DNA of 64,000 nucleotides from Bufo bufo (GCF_905171765.1 NC_053390.1:162818666-162882665); one strand, 5' to 3'; counted from the first letter of the stretch, positions 24,106-36,757 are shown. Translations and numbers: made by a program. The notes: a model not told the origin generated them from the sequence alone.

Positions 24106-24242
24106 TCATATGACCACCTTCATTGTCAGCCATGAACACATTAGAGACGAAAACTGTTTAGCTTGTTTTTCTCTCTCCTTGGCTCTTTTTCTGAATTGTG
24201 CTCCTGATGGTCTCTTGGACATGATATGATTCTGGATATCAC
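24106..24242 (-). other. Candidate exon, hAT/ZMYM-like N-terminus
   Basis: On the minus strand a pyrimidine-rich tract ending CTTCAG (at 24243) precedes an ATG at 24222-24220. It encodes 38 residues starting MSKRPSGAQFRKRAKEREKQ, which resembles the basic KRPSGA-type start of TTF-finger hAT-derived proteins. A GTAAGTG donor-like sequence follows, but an in-frame TGA lies right at that border. No downstream TTF finger or hAT domain was found in the window. Could be a remnant. Confidence 0.35.
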
Positions 24243-24340
24243 CACACCTGAAGAGTAAGAAATCCAAACCCAAACGCACTAATACACAACGTTCTCCTGA
24301 GTCACTTTTGGTGGCATCTCAACATCATGTCACATCTTTA

Positions 24341-25260
24341 TGTGGGGCCCGGGATAAGCAGAGTTTCATATATGTATGCATTACATATTAGGCATTCACC
24401 GTACAGAAAAGGTCAAGTGATTATGTGGCAGGAGGTATATTAGACGGTCATTGGATAACAATTTTACTGCAGGCCAGTGGAGTACAGGCCCCAAAAATTA
24501 GGCATTCACCGGACAGAAAAGGCCTTTTATGCCGCTGTATTTACATAAGACAGGGACCATTTTTTGTTCTGGGTGATGGCGGATATGTGTGGGCTGTGTG
24601 GTTATGTGAATGCTAAAGAGAATAAGGATCCCGGAAGAGGGGTATATCTCACACAGGTTCCTCAACTGGGTGAGATAAGTAAAGTTCCAGAGTGGTGCTG
24701 GCTTCAGCAAGTCATAGTTGCTGGAGCTATTTTGTTTAGTATTTAAGGGCTGAATCTCCCAATCCACCCCTCCCATTCTAGGGCAGGTTTTCCCTAGCAT
24801 GAGGGATCCCCAGGTGTAATCACCTGGGATCATTACTGGGGAGTAAAAGCCCATCCCAGACTGTCAGTCGGGGGCGTGGTTGCAAACAGAAGCCAGATGA
24901 GGCTCTGCATGTGGGGTTCCAGCCGGGCTAGGCTGAGAAACCACGAGGCTGGGACATAGCCTGGACTGACCATGTTACAGCCTCGGGGGCTGGTATACGC
25001 TTGGCTGAGAAAGTCAGAACTGACATTGTGTCTGAACAGCACTCTATAGGTGAGTCAGGGATTCTACCATATGTTTAGTTAGAGCCCAGCCGGGCAGGTG
25101 TTTGTTTCGTATTATGTTTGTTTTACTGAGGTGCCAAATAAAAGCGATGTTTGGACCTTTAAATCGGTGTCTGGCAAAGATACTTGTGTGAATGACCCCC
25201 GGAGAAGAGCTAATCCCCCATAGCTGGCATGAGGAAATTCAATTAAACGTGGTCGTCACA
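24341..25260 (+). mobile_element. LTR-like block, probably a solo LTR
   Basis: Begins TGTGGGGCC and ends GTCACA, with a TATTTAAG-like box near 24740 and AATAAA at 25137-25142. A direct repeat with ATTAGGCATTCACCG (24388 and 24497) looks like U3 repetition. It abuts the truncated C-terminus of hAT-4. The left border is uncertain and no matching target duplication was found. Confidence 0.5.
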
Positions 25261-27852
25261 GGTGTTGAATTCCTTAGAGATCCATGCCTCATTCATTTTT
25301 AGAAATGTGAGGTAGTCCACACTGACATGAGCTAGGCGACTGCACTTATCGGTCACGATCCCCCCTGCTGCGCTGAACGTCCTTTCGGACAGGAAACTCG
25401 ACAAGGGGCAAGCCAAGAGTTCCATGGCAAATTGTGCCAGCTCTGGCCACAGGTCAAGCCTGCACACCCAGTAGTCCAGGGGCTCCTCGCTTCTCATAGC
25501 GTCCACATCGGCTGTTAACCCTGTCGGTCTAGGCATTCCCTGAGGCTGGATCCAGAGGGCGGCTCTCGATGGGTTGGCTGTGGGAATGATCTCATATTAG
25601 AAGTGACCAACACATCTTCAAACCGGCCTCTTCTTGCAGGCGCGGTAGGATTGGTACACGCACCTGTTTTGCTGTGGGTGGAAATTCCTCTGCCAGCGCC
25701 CGCAACATCAGAATGCAGCATCTCTCGCAGCAAGGCATGGAAATGCCGCATTCTGTCAGCCTTCTGTGATGCTAGTAACATGTCCACCATTTTGTGTTTG
25801 TACCGGGGGTCTAAGTACATTGCCACCCAGTACTGGTCCTTGCCCTTTATGCTTTTTATACGGGGGTCCCTCTTCGAACACTAGAGCATGAAGGCCCCCA
25901 TTTGCACTAAATTGGAAGCGGTGAAGCGCCCTGGCTCCTGCTCATCGCCCAGGAGAATGTCGTGCTCTGTCTCCTCCCCCCAGCCACGGACAACACCAGG
26001 TATCCGCAAAAAGTTTAAAGCCTGCTCTTCTTGCTCCTCCTCCTCCTCCCCCCAGCCACCATCCTTCTCTGACTCCTCTTCAGACTCCTGCTGACTTGTC
26101 TCAGATGGAGTAGCCCCCCCGGGAATTCATTCAGCATTGCGACTTCCTCATCTTCCAGCTCCTGCTCCTTGACAGCTCAATCAATGATACGACGCAATGC
26201 ACGCTCCAGAAAGAAGGAGTAAGGTACAATGTCACTGATAGTGCCCTGGCTGCGACTGACCAGTTTGTCGATCTCATCAAATGGCCGCAGAAGTCTGCAT
26301 GCATTGGGCATGAGCATGGATCTTGGCTTCCAGACACAACAGCCGCAGCACAGCACGGCAACGTCTCAACTGGCACGTCAAATATGTTCTGGGGAGCTTG
26401 GGGGTTGCAGCGGAAGAGACAGTAGCAGTGGAAAAGGAGGAGTCAGCTGAGGAGGAAATGGAGGATGGAGTAGGAGAAGGAGAAGAAGAGGCAGGCCTGC
26501 ATGCAATCTGTGGCGGTAACACTAAATCCACACTGGTGCCACGAGTTTCATGCTTGACAGCCATCAGGAGGTTCAAACAGTAGACAGTAAAAGTTATGTA
26601 CCTTCCCTGCCAGTGTTTCCTAGACCACGTGTCTGTGGTCAGATGTATCTTGGCACCGGAGATACATTCACTTGCAGCTAAACATGGCAATATAGTTCTG
26701 GGATGCCCTTTTAGTAGAAATATTTCTTTCCAGGGACCTTCAATTGCGGTGTGCCAATGCAAACAAATTTTCTAAAGGCCTCCGAGTCCACCAGTTTATA
26801 TGGCAGTAGTTGGCGGGCTAGCAGTTCCGACAAGCCAGCGGTCAGCCGTTGGGCAAGAGGGATATCCGGCGTCATCAACTTTTTATGCTTAAACATTTGG
26901 GCCATGGAAGCCTGCCTTTTGCCTGATGAACACGACTACGGCACGGAGGAAGGTGGAGTGGAGAACAAATGGGAGGAGAGAGGAGAAGGAGAAGGGGCAG
27001 GAAGTGGAGCACCAGGAGTGTGGCTTTGTGGGTTCTGACGGTGTTGCTTCCACTGGGCTCGGTGATGGGAGGTCAGGTGCCTTCTTAAGGCGGTCATCCC
27101 TAGTTGAGTGTTGGATTTACTGTGACTTATTCTTTGCCAGCACAGGCTGCAGATGGCAACACTATTGTCAGCAGCTGACATGTTAAAAAAAGCCCACACT
27201 GTGTCCCATGTGTCGGTGTCCTGGGAGCACCAGATGTGACCGTGCATGGTGGATGGCTCACTCCAGATACATTTGCAGTCTGATTTGTGTCTTCTACTGC
27301 GACTTCTGCCTGCTTCTTCTCCTTCTCCTCCCTATCTGCTGCTCTGTCTCTCCCTATGAACTCCCCTCCTCTTCCTCTCTTGTGGGCCATCGACATGTCA
27401 TCATCGTCACCTTCACCACTAGTGACATTAGAGATCTCGGAGTAGGCAGCAACAGCGGGGACCTCCGTCCTTGGGCTGATCTGGGTACTGTCGTCAGAAC
27501 GCTGGGTGGCGGCCAATGCTACCTCCTCTTCCTGATCCGATGCCAAAAATGGCTGCACATTGGTAAGTTCTGGGAATGGATTGGAAAATAATTTCTCTGA
27601 CTCGAGTGGAGGGGCTAAGGTGGTGGTTGTGTCTTTGGGGATGCACACAGCAGAGAGTGAGGAGGGTGCAGATACAGAGGATGAGGAGGGTGCAGAAGCG
27701 GAAGGCTGAGTGAGCCACTCAATCAACTATGGTGCGTCCTTTGACGTAATCGCACTCACCTTCTCCAACTTCCCATTTAGGCTCTGACCTGGTGCACCTG
27801 CCCAAACCCTACCACACCTGCGGAATGGACTGCCTCTTCCTTTGCCTGTCAT
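25261..27852 (-). pseudogene. hAT-4, BED-finger hAT transposase, broken
   Basis: Ancestral start at 27852 reads MTGKGRGSPFRRCGRVWAG; an in-frame TAG follows before LIEWLTQPSAS (27726). The BED finger lies near 27180-27050 (ICSLCWQ, then RRHLTSHH). The catalytic core shows IHLTTDTWSRKHWQGRYI near 26640. The C-terminal dimerisation region (25470-25300) reads WPELAQFAMELLACP, LSERTFSAAGG and CSRL. The DPRYK element is at about 25815. At least four frame breaks, and the end is truncated at the LTR-like block at 25260. Same superfamily as hAT-1 to hAT-3 but a distinct subfamily. Confidence 0.85.
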
Positions 27853-27889
27853 TTTCAAAATGACCTTGTGACAAAGTCCCTATAGAAGA

Positions 27890-28335
27890 ACAGTATTTTT
27901 AGAAGCAGGTATCGCAGGCCTCAATCAATAATTGGTGGAAGCTGGTATATCAATCCCCTCTATTAGTATTTTGTTAAAACAGGTATATAGAACCCCTTAA
28001 TGAGTATTTGCTGGAAGCTGGTATATCAAACCGCTTAGTCAATATTTGGTGGAAGCTGTTGTATCGCAGGACTCAATTAATATTGGTGGAAGCCGGTATA
28101 TCAATCCCCTCTATCAGTATTTTGTGGAAACAGATATATAGAACCCCTTAATGAGTATTTGCTGGAAGCTGGTATATCAAATCCCTTAATCAATATTTGG
28201 TGGAAGCTGGTGTATCGCAGACCTCAATCAATATTTGGTGGAAGCCGGTATATCAATCCCCTCTATCAATATTTTGTAGAAACAGGTATATAGAACCCTT
28301 TAATGAGTATTTGCTAAAAGCTGGTATAACAAACC
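27890..28335. repeat. Tandem repeat upstream of hAT-4, about 43-bp units
   Basis: Units of the form GGTATATCAA followed by CCCCT, ATCAATATTTG and GGAAGCT. Four variant units form a higher-order period of about 170 bp, repeated about 2.5 times. It occupies the position of a 5' subterminal region of hAT-4. Confidence 0.8.
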
Positions 28336-28347
28336 CATTCACTCCCT

Positions 28348-28503
28348 TCTGATTGAAGAAAACCCGTCAAAGAACCTGAGTGAAGACATCACCATGTGAT
28401 CACGTTCGCCACATACGGTGCGATGTCACCAGGCGCTGCCAGCGTGATCACGTGATGACGTCATGCTCGCCACAGGTCCTTTGGCAGATTTTCTTCAATC
28501 AAG
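28348..28503. repeat. Short foldback
   Basis: TGATTGAAGAAAA at the left faces TTTTCTTCAATCA at the right, with inner arms GTGATCACG. Probably a MITE or part of the hAT-4 terminus. Confidence 0.6.
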
Positions 28504-29015
28504 AGCGGACAGCCTCTCTTTGAAGAAGTGGATGAGGTTTTTTTAACCCCGGATTAACCCCCTGAGCACCTGAATGTGAGTCTCAGATGCTGCGATCCCC
28601 CCATCTCAGGGGTTAGTTGACGGGGGCAGCACGATCGTTGTTCCCCATCATTGCACCCACTCCATAACAAATGGAATTTCTTGACGAAGTTCTGCGAGCT
28701 GCCGAATCAAATTTTTCACTCATCACTACAGATGGCTTTTGCACGTCAACTGGTTCTTCCATTGTTGAAGGTTTTTCTGAAACAATCTCTTTCAGCCACA
28801 GCTTCAGTCGATTACGGTCTACTGCTTGTGGCATTCTGCTCTTGTGGTATTTTCTGTTTTCTAATCTCATAGACATCTGTCCCAGGATAAGGGAGAGCTG
28901 TGGTAATATATGGCTCTTTCCCATTTCCTATCCAGTTTGCTGGTATGATGTTTCTTTTTAAGCCATACATGGTGACCAATTTTTAAAGGCTCTGCTTTGA
29001 CAGATTGGTCATAAT

Positions 29016-29354
29016 CAGTGATGGCCAGTTTGCATTGTTCGCCCGCGAACATATGCAGGCTGCCATCTTTTTTCACAAGTTCGGCGAGGCACAGGTAAGC
29101 CCTTACCTGTGCCTGTGCGCGAGCCGGTCTGAAAATAAGTGCGGTCAGCGGGAGCAAGCAGTTCCGAGAACAGCAACCGGGGGCCTTCATCAGGCTGTTC
29201 TCGGAACTGCCTGCTCCCGGTGGCCGCATTTGTTTTCAGACTGGCTCGCGGCACAGGCACAGGTAAAGGCTTACCTGTGCCTCGCCGGACTTGTGAAAAA
29301 AGATGGCATCCCGCATATGTTATCGTGGCGAACAATGCAAACTGGCCATCACTG
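29016..29354. mobile_element. hAT foldback MITE (CAGTGATGGCC family), copy B
   Basis: A 339-bp palindrome from CAGTGATGGCCAG to CTGGCCATCACTG, flanked by GTCATAAT (29008-29015) and GTCATTAT (29355-29362), 7 of 8 identical. Removing it rejoins the Gypsy integrase C-terminal reading. Confidence 0.9.
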
Positions 29355-31997
29355 GTCATTATCTCTTTGTTGTTTCTGGCGTGCATTTGCCATGCAGATT
29401 TTAACAATCTCTTGTGTATTAGCTAGGCGTTTTTGATGCTCACTCACCCAATCTGTCTGTGGTAAAGGGTTGATGGTGTCAGGGACTGATATGTCCAAGT
29501 TGAGGTCTGCCTGTAGTTTACCTTGACAGTCAAACATAAGGTAGTATTGTGTGTACCCAGTAGAACAATGAATGGTGTTATTATAGAGGTACACCTGTTC
29601 AGGTAGCAAAGACGGTCAATCCGTTCTTTAGTCAGGTGGTACAGCTCTTAGTATATCAATGAGTGTTTGATTCATCTTTTCACAAAGTCCATTGCCTTGA
29701 GGATGATAAGCTGTTGTTCTGAGCTTTTGACAGTTGTGGAGTGAGCATATTTCTTGAAGAGTTGGGACTCAAAGGCAGATCTCTGGTCTGTTAAGATCTT
29801 CTCAGGGGATCCATAAGATAACACAAAGTTCTTCCAAAAAGCAATTGCAGCTGTTTTTGGCTGTTAGAACTTTCACAGGTACAACTACAAATTTGGTGTA
29901 ATGATGGATTATGGTCATGGCATGGGTATATCCTGAGCAGCTTGATACCAACTTGACATGGTCGATAGCCACGATCTCTACAGGTGTATGGCTCACAATA
30001 GGATGTAGAGGGGATCTTGATCATGTTTCTCACCTCTTCCAATGGCACAAGTGGAACATTCTTGACAGCAATTTTCAATGTCTCCTTACATTCCAGTCCA
30101 GTAGAATCTTCTTCCCAGATGTCTTACTGTTCGGTAGGGTCCTCTCTAGTAGGAAGATGGGATAAGGCATCTGCATTCTAATTTGACTTGCCTGTTTTGT
30201 ACTTGACCATGATGTTGTAGCTAACAAGACATGAGGCCCATCTCTGTTTTATAGCTCCTAATCAGGCTGTGTTCAGGTGTGCCAGAGGATTATCAGTACA
30301 GACAATGAATGGTGTTGCTGCAAGGTAGTCTTTGAATTTCTCAGTGACGGCCCATACAAGTACAAGGAATTCTAGCTTAAAGAAACTGTAGTTGTGGTCA
30401 TTTATTTTAGCTGCTCTAAAAGATCGGTTGGCATAGGCATTCACTCTCTCCCCACCATCTTGCACTTAAGAAAGGACAGCTCCTAGTCCTGTAGTCAGGA
30501 TAGCCTCGGACAGATGATTTAGTCAACTTCTTCTTCAGGAGTTGGAATGCAATTTCTCTGTCTTTATTCCAATCGATGGATATCCTCTCAGGAGTTCTTG
30601 CAGCGGTTCAGAAATCTGGGTGAAGTAAGGGATGAAGCATCTGTAGTAGCCTGCAAAACCAATAAAACTTCTCACCTCTTTTACTGTAGTAAGGGTAGGC
30701 CAGTTCTGGACTGCAGCTATCTTCTCTGGGTCAGGCTTCACACCTTCAGAGCTGACATGTCCCAAATACTTGACTTCTCGTTTCAGCAGATGACATTTCA
30801 AAGGCTTGACCATGAGACCATGCTTGATAAAGATTTGGAAGACTTTGTCCAGATTTTATAGGTGGTCTTCATAGGACTTGGAGTATATGATGACATCATC
30901 CAAGTAAAGCAGAACTGTTTCAAAGTTCTTGTGACCCAAGCAGCGTTCCAATAATCTGTGGAAGGTTCCAGGTGCATTACAAAGTCCAAAGGACAAGTAG
31001 CTGAATTCAAATAAGTCCATGGAGGTAGTGAACGCTGTCTTTTCACAGTCCTCTGGAGCCATGGGTCCTTGCCAGTATCCACTTGTTAAGTCCAGAGTAG
31101 AGAATAGGCTGAATATCCTAATGCTGTTAGGGACTCTTCTATACGTGACAAAGGATAGGCATATTTGTGGGTTATGTTAATTTTTCTATATTCCACACAG
31201 AATCTGATGTTACAGTCTTTCTTCTGGACAAGGACTAGAGGTGCAGCCCATGGACTATGGCTGTCTTTTATGATTTTAGCATCCTTGATTTTTTTGATCA
31301 TCTTTTTGACAGTTTGGTACATAGCTGGTGGTATAGGCCTGTACTTTTTCTTGATTGGAGGATGAGAGACAGTAGGTATGGTGTGTTTGATCTGGCTGAC
31401 TTCTCCATAGTCTGAAGGATGCGAACTGAAGGCTTGATGATGTTCTTCAACAACCTTGAGGATTCAGTCTATTTGATCAGCAGGCGTGGAAGTATCTCCC
31501 ACATGGAGTTCTGTCCACCATGCTGTAGTTGGAGTATGTATTTGAGTGGTCAGGTTCTGAGCTGACTGTTGGGCAATGGCTGCCGGTACACTTAAAATGT
31601 TTTAGAAAGTAACTGGGAACAGCTGAGCAGCAGTGTAGTGCTTTGTTAACGTCACACTGTTGTTGTTTAAGTTCAACAGACTAATTGGTACCTTGCCATG
31701 GGAGACACTATGCTTCTTGCTGCTCGGTCCGGAGGATCGTTTTCTAGGTTGATGGGTTCTATCAGGGCCTGGTAGTCTTAACCTTGAATACCTGGACAGG
31801 CTCAGCATCACAGGAGTGTTTCAGTACTGGATTTCAAGATCACTGTGTGGTTATCTCTAATCCGAGCATGGCAGATCTCCCCTTTTTCATTGGCAAATTT
31901 CTGTTGAAAGGAGGTGGTGATGATGAATTCACTAAAATAATTCAAGAGGGGTCTGAATGTACTTCTGGAGTGTAAATAATATTAGAGGTTATAGTTA

Positions 31998-32184
31998 CTA
32001 CAGAAGGGTTGTTGATCCAGGGAATTATTCTGATTGCCTGATTGGAGTCGGGGAGGAATTTTGAAAAAATTTGGCTTCTACCTCACATTCTTTTTTTATT
32101 TGCCTTCCTCTGGATCAACCTGCAGGATAACAGGCTAAACTGGATGGACAAATGTCTTTTTTCAGCCTTATAAACTATGTTGAA
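31998..32184 (+). repeat. CR1 3' UTR fragment
   Basis: Matches the reverse complement of 9000-9190 closely, from GTTGATCCAGGGAATTATTC to the TTTTTTCAGCCTTAT end. It is a very short CR1 insertion within the Gypsy fossil. Confidence 0.88.
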
Positions 32185-32532
32185 CACTTAGCACACAAAT
32201 ATGCTGTAAGTATAGAGTTGCGTAGTGCTTCAAGCATCTCTCCATAGCAGTTTCTAAGGACATTCATTCTAAGTACTACTGGAGGATTCTTGTCTTATCT
32301 GACTTCCTCTACAATAAAACCTCATTGAGATAGAGCTGTTCCTCCTACTTGATTCCCAGTACCCATGCACTGGCACTGGTTTGCCATTACAGGCTATAAT
32401 GCAGGAGGCTATCCCAGTATTTCTCAAATGCGGCTTACTGAATGGTGGTAACTTGAGAACCAGCAGTGCAACAAAAGGAACCCTATTAATTCTGATAACT
32501 ACTTCAGGACAGGGTCCTTCATACCGGAACAT

Positions 32533-33138
32533 CTAGATGGGATGTTCTGGACCTACTGTTTTTCCACCCCAGGGGTGGTCCTTGGCCTCGGGGGCTGCCC
32601 TTTTAACTGGGTGTAGGTCCCTTTCAGAAATTTGCTTGAGTGCTTTTAAATGGTCTATGATATGTGTGGGGAGATATATTAGAATCTCAGATATATTAGG
32701 CAGTGTAATTACCACACCAGTGCTCACTTCTACTGCATAAGAGCTCTTTTCTTTGCTTTTTTAGCTTTGTGCAAAGTGATGCTACTGTGCTGGTTCTGCT
32801 GGCACTTTTAAGATGGCAGCGCCCTCTCTACGTCCAGCAGGGTACGGTCAGTATTCTTGTTCCACTGGGAACAATAGGTAGGAACTTTGGTTCCAGGCAG
32901 CACTTTCACTTTATAGCACTTTTGTTGCGCTCAGTAGGTGGGATTGTCCTTATCCTGCTCTGAGCAGAGCGGTAACCGTAGTTTCCCCACATGGAGCGGG
33001 GAGGTGCAAGGGGTAGTGGTGCACAAAATTTTTTTTGCAGCAGTTTGTACTATGCAACAGTCAATTCAATGACAGCAAGTGGTGACACAAAAAATTGGCA
33101 TTTTCACTTTTTAATGCTGCACACATGTACTAGGGGTC
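32533..33138. other. Probable Gypsy non-coding or gag remains
   Basis: No recognisable domain. Position beyond the protease remains suggests gag or 5' leader of the minus-strand Gypsy, but I cannot show it. Confidence 0.3.
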
Positions 33139-33146
33139 TTGTAGAA

Positions 33147-34873
33147 CAGTGGTCCCCAACCTTTTTTGCACCAAGGACCGGTTTCATGCAAGACAATTTT
33201 CCCAGGGACCGGGTGGGGGGGGGGGGAGGGGGCAGGGGTTCTGGGGCGGGGCTTAGGGGGTGGGGGGGGCTGACTGATTCACGAGCATAACAAAACACAA
33301 GGTGCATATCAAAATATATAACACTATATAATGACTATATAAACTGACTATGGTCTCTGCTGCACTGGTCTCTGCTGCACTGTACCGTATTTTTCGCCCT
33401 ATAAGATGCACCTAGTTTTAGAGGAGAACAATAAGAAAAAAAAAAATTTTTTATTACACCTCAGGTCAGACCAGCAATCAGACCCCCAATGTTAATCAGA
33501 CCTCAGATCAGACCCCCAATGGCTCAGATCAACCCCCAAACCTTTAGCCATCTATCAGCCCCCAATGTCAGCCATAAACCCCCCCAATGTCAGCCATAAA
33601 CCCCCCCAATGTCAGCCATAAGCCCCCCAATGTCAGCCATAAGCCCCCCAATGTCAGCCATAAGCCCCCCAATGTCAGCCATAAGCCCCCCAATGTCAGC
33701 CATAAGCCCCTCATTAGCCCCTCATGTCAGCCATAAGCCCCCCATTAGCCCCTCATGTCAGCCATAATCCCCCCATTAGCCCCTCATGTCAGCCATAAGC
33801 CCCCCATTAGCCCCTCATGTCAGCCATAAGCCACCCATTAGCCCCTCATGTCAGCCATAAGCCCCCCATTAGCCCTTCATGTCAGCCATAAGCCCCCCAT
33901 TAGCCCCTCATGTCAGCCATCAGCCCCCATTAGCCCCTCATGTCAGCCATAAGCCCCCCATTAGCCCTTCATGTCAGCCATAAGCCCCCCATTAGCCCCT
34001 CATGTCAGCCATAAACCCCCATTAGCCCCTCATGTCAGCCATAAGCCCCCATTAGCCCTTCATGTCAGCCATAAGCCCCCCATTAGCCCCTCATGTCAGC
34101 CATAAGCCCCCATTAGCCCCTCATGTCAGCCATAAGCCCCCCATTAGCCCCTCATGTCAGCCATAAGCCCCCCATTAGCCCCTCATGTCAGCCATAAGCC
34201 CCCCATTAGCCCCTCATGTCAGACATAAGCCCCCATTAGCCCCTCATGTCTGCCATAAGCCCCCCATTAGCCCCTCATGTCAGCCATAAGCCCCCCATTA
34301 GCCCCTCATGTCAGCCATAAGCCCCCCATTAGCCCCTCATGTCAGCCATAAGCCCCCCATTAGCCCCTCATGTCAGCCATAAGCCACCCATTAGCCCTTC
34401 ATGTCAGCCATAAGCCCCATTAGCCCCTCATGTCAGCCATAAGCCCCCATTAGCCCCTCATGTCAGCCCCATGTCCCTCATGTCAGCCCCATGTCCCCCA
34501 GGTCAGCCATCAGCCCCCAGTGCAAATAAAAAACAAACAAAAAAAAAAAACACTTACCTCTCCTGCTCCTGGTCACCATCGTGATCCTCTTCATTCTGCT
34601 GTCGGCTGGCTGGGTATAGCGGCGCACAGCGTGAGGTCACAGAGAGACCTCACGCTGTGCGCAGCCCTGCATCAGCCGATAGCCGAGCCGAGGACCAGGA
34701 AGCGGTGAGTACAGATCCTTCACCGCTCCCTGGTCCTTCTGTACTAATGAAGCGCTTCCATAATGGAAGCGCTTCATTAGTACAGAGTTAAAGACTGCCC
34801 TGATCGCCGCGGCCCGGCTAACAATCCTCCACGGCCCGGTCCTGGGCCGCGGCCCGGCGGTTGAGGACCGCTG
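33147..34873. mobile_element. Non-autonomous hAT element, 1,727 bp, with internal minisatellite
   Basis: Ends CAGTGGTCCCCAACC and GGTTGAGGACCGCTG are near-perfect inverted repeats. A perfect 8-bp duplication TTGTAGAA lies at 33139-33146 and 34874-34881 and fits the nnnTAnnn pattern of Buster-type hATs. The interior holds the array at 33540-34480 and two inverted repeats (34621-34660; 34739-34785). No coding. Confidence 0.92.
33540..34480. repeat. Minisatellite, 21-bp then 31-bp units
   Basis: Starts as units of about 21-23 bp (AATGTCAGCCATAAGCCCC) to about 33700, then expands as a 31-bp unit built from CATGTCAGCCATAAGCCCC plus CCATTAGCCCCT, roughly 25 copies with small indels in the C-runs. 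The longer unit looks like the short one plus a new 10-bp segment. Confidence 0.9.
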
Positions 34874-34881
34874 TTGTAGAA

Positions 34882-35405
34882 GACCTGCATACAGTTGTTG
34901 TGCCACACATTTCCACACAACTTTTTCTCAAGGCAATAAAGATGGAGGTTGATCACAGCAAGCAGTTCTAACACTCAGGCAGAATCTCTTGCTCACATAA
35001 ATGCAGAATAAAGATGGATTGCAGTATCTTATAAGGCACAGACGATTTGAACCTGTTCGTGATGCCAATTTAATTCAGCAAGACCCCGTGGGAGCTGGTG
35101 TGAAGGATGAGAGTGGTAGTGCTAATGATAGTTGTAGTGGTCATGGTGTCCTACCTCAAGCCGTCGCTCTCTGGGGTCTGTTGCATTGAAAGTGTTGGAG
35201 TAAACTGTAGTGTGGTGTGGTATAATGAGAACGGTTTTGATACACAGTACTTTACTAAAGCCTGTCAGCAGGTGATCTACACAAGCATTGTTCACATGAA
35301 ATGCAGTCTTTACAGTCGACTCAAGTAATTCCCAAAGGTTGTAGATGGAGGCTAGCTTCTCTCTCTCTCTCTTAATCAGACTATTCAATCTCTTCTTTCT
35401 CCGAC
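34882..35405. other. Continuation of the sequence left of the hAT element
   Basis: Non-coding; joins 33138 once the 1.7-kb hAT is removed. Possibly Gypsy leader or LTR. No motif decisive. Confidence 0.3.
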
Positions 35406-35413
35406 CTAAAGGA

Positions 35414-35816
35414 TAGTCATGAGCGGCAGGAGCAATATTCGAATTTGCGATATTTCACGAATATTTTTTAGAATATTTGTCATATATTCGTTAATTCGTG
35501 AATTCGAGATTATATTCTTGATTGCAAAAATCGGCAATGTATTATTTGCGTAATGCGCGAGAAATACCTGCATTGGGTAGGCAACTTTTCTATTGGTTGC
35601 TAGGGATGTAGCTAAGCTGTGACAAAGCCTTCTCATTGGCCCACAAGCTAAAAGAAGGGAGGGATGATAACCTGATATGTACTGTGTTAAAAAAAAGAAA
35701 AGAAAGAATATTCGTCATTACGAATATATAGCACTATATTCTAAATATTTGCAAATTATCGAAGTGCCGCTATTCGCAGACAAAATTCGCTTTTCGAATA
35801 TTCGCGCTCAACACTA
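35414..35816. mobile_element. AT-rich hAT-type MITE, copy 2
   Basis: 403 bp from TAGTCATGAGCGGC to GCGCTCAACACTA, flanked by CTAAAGGA (35406-35413) and CTAAAGGG (35817-35824), 7 of 8 identical. Shares AATATTCG-type words with 682-1460. Confidence 0.82.
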
Positions 35817-35824
35817 CTAAAGGG

Positions 35825-36399
35825 ATGCACTTTCTCTATCATCAGATCTATATGTATAAGCATATGACATCCACAGTATACTCAGGAGAATACAGTCTCT
35901 GAACATGGGAGCCTTCCTGTCCTTTGGTTATGGTGAGCACTGCAGCTTGTAGCTTATAATGTTCCCACCATATGCAGAGGAGGCTATAGCCAGATTACCT
36001 TCCTTGCCAAGTAGTCCTTTTGTGGCAGCTAAACCTTCTGTAGCTCTTTCCTCTTCTGAGGGTTGGCACATAATCTGCTTTTATTCTGTAGGGAAATGGA
36101 ATCTCCCTACAGGAGCTGATCCTTGCTGCTCTAAAGTGTTCTCTCCCCACAGGGAGCCTTAAACTCCAAAATCTTCCTCCTCGAAAGAGAGGGTAAGCCA
36201 GCCCTCCCTATACAACCTTATGAGATTTGCAGTACATAATACATGAAATTCAATGATATTAACACTTTTAGTGCTTTTCAGAGTATTTCAGGACACTGCA
36301 TAATGGAACATCAGAGCTGTAGAGCAAGGGTGGAGAGTTCTGGGCAGAACAGAGAATATTATTTTCATTTTTCTTAGCTCTGCCACTGATTTAGCGGAA
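35825..36399. other. Unassigned sequence
   Basis: Nothing supported on either strand; may be further Gypsy non-coding sequence. Confidence 0.3.
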
Positions 36400-36403
36400 T
36401 TAA

Positions 36404-36753
36404 AGTGAATCTGTCAGCTCCAAAATACCTCCCAATATAGAGTAGGCGGTGTATACTGTAAATGATGCCGATTGTGGTTATGTCATTTTTATCTTCATGC
36501 TCACTTGCATTCAGACACTGTGCTCCCACAAACTAGCAGTAAAATTCATTCACAAGACTCCTCTTTGAGTCCTCTCCATTATGTGCATGAGCTCAGGAGT
36601 CCTCTCAATGCATTTTGCTGCTGGTTTGTGGGAGCATAGCATAACAATGCAAGTGAATATGAAGACAAAAATTAGGTAACTTAATGCAGTGTCATTGACA
36701 CTATACACCACTTACTGTAGTTTAGCGGGTGTTTTGGCGCTGACAAATTGCCT
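36404..36753. mobile_element. TTAA-flanked foldback MITE, 350 bp
   Basis: TTAA at 36400-36403 and 36754-36757; arms include TCTCCATT/ GAGTCCTCT words and CCCACAAACTAGCAG facing CTGGTTTGTGGG. Arms are diverged, so it is older than the 3388 element. Confidence 0.75.
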
Positions 36754-36757
36754 TTAA

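Larger units (their letters stand above)
28613..32532 (-). pseudogene. Ty3/Gypsy pol, decayed
   Basis: Reading leftwards on the minus strand: protease-like remains (32532-32269, VVIRINRVPFVALL and GKPVPVHGY); RT with IKDSHSPWAAPLVLVQKKD (near 31260), FCVEYRKIN, FGLCNAPGTFHRLLE (near 30990), catalytic YLDDVIIYSK (near 30900) and VKYLGHVSSEGV; connection GYYRCFIPYF; RNase H with AYANRSF and VCTDNPLAHL (30440-30270); integrase with AIDHVKL and a TKFVVVPV stretch (about 29980-29870); STGYTQYYLMF near 29550; and a C-terminal KIGHHVWLKKKHH stretch (near 28970). Many stops and shifts. Interrupted by a hAT MITE (29016-29354) and a CR1 3' piece (31998-32184). Confidence 0.85.

Noticed and set aside
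33540..34480. CRISPR-like array
   Set aside because: Units are contiguous 21- or 31-bp repeats without unique spacers, in a vertebrate transposon.
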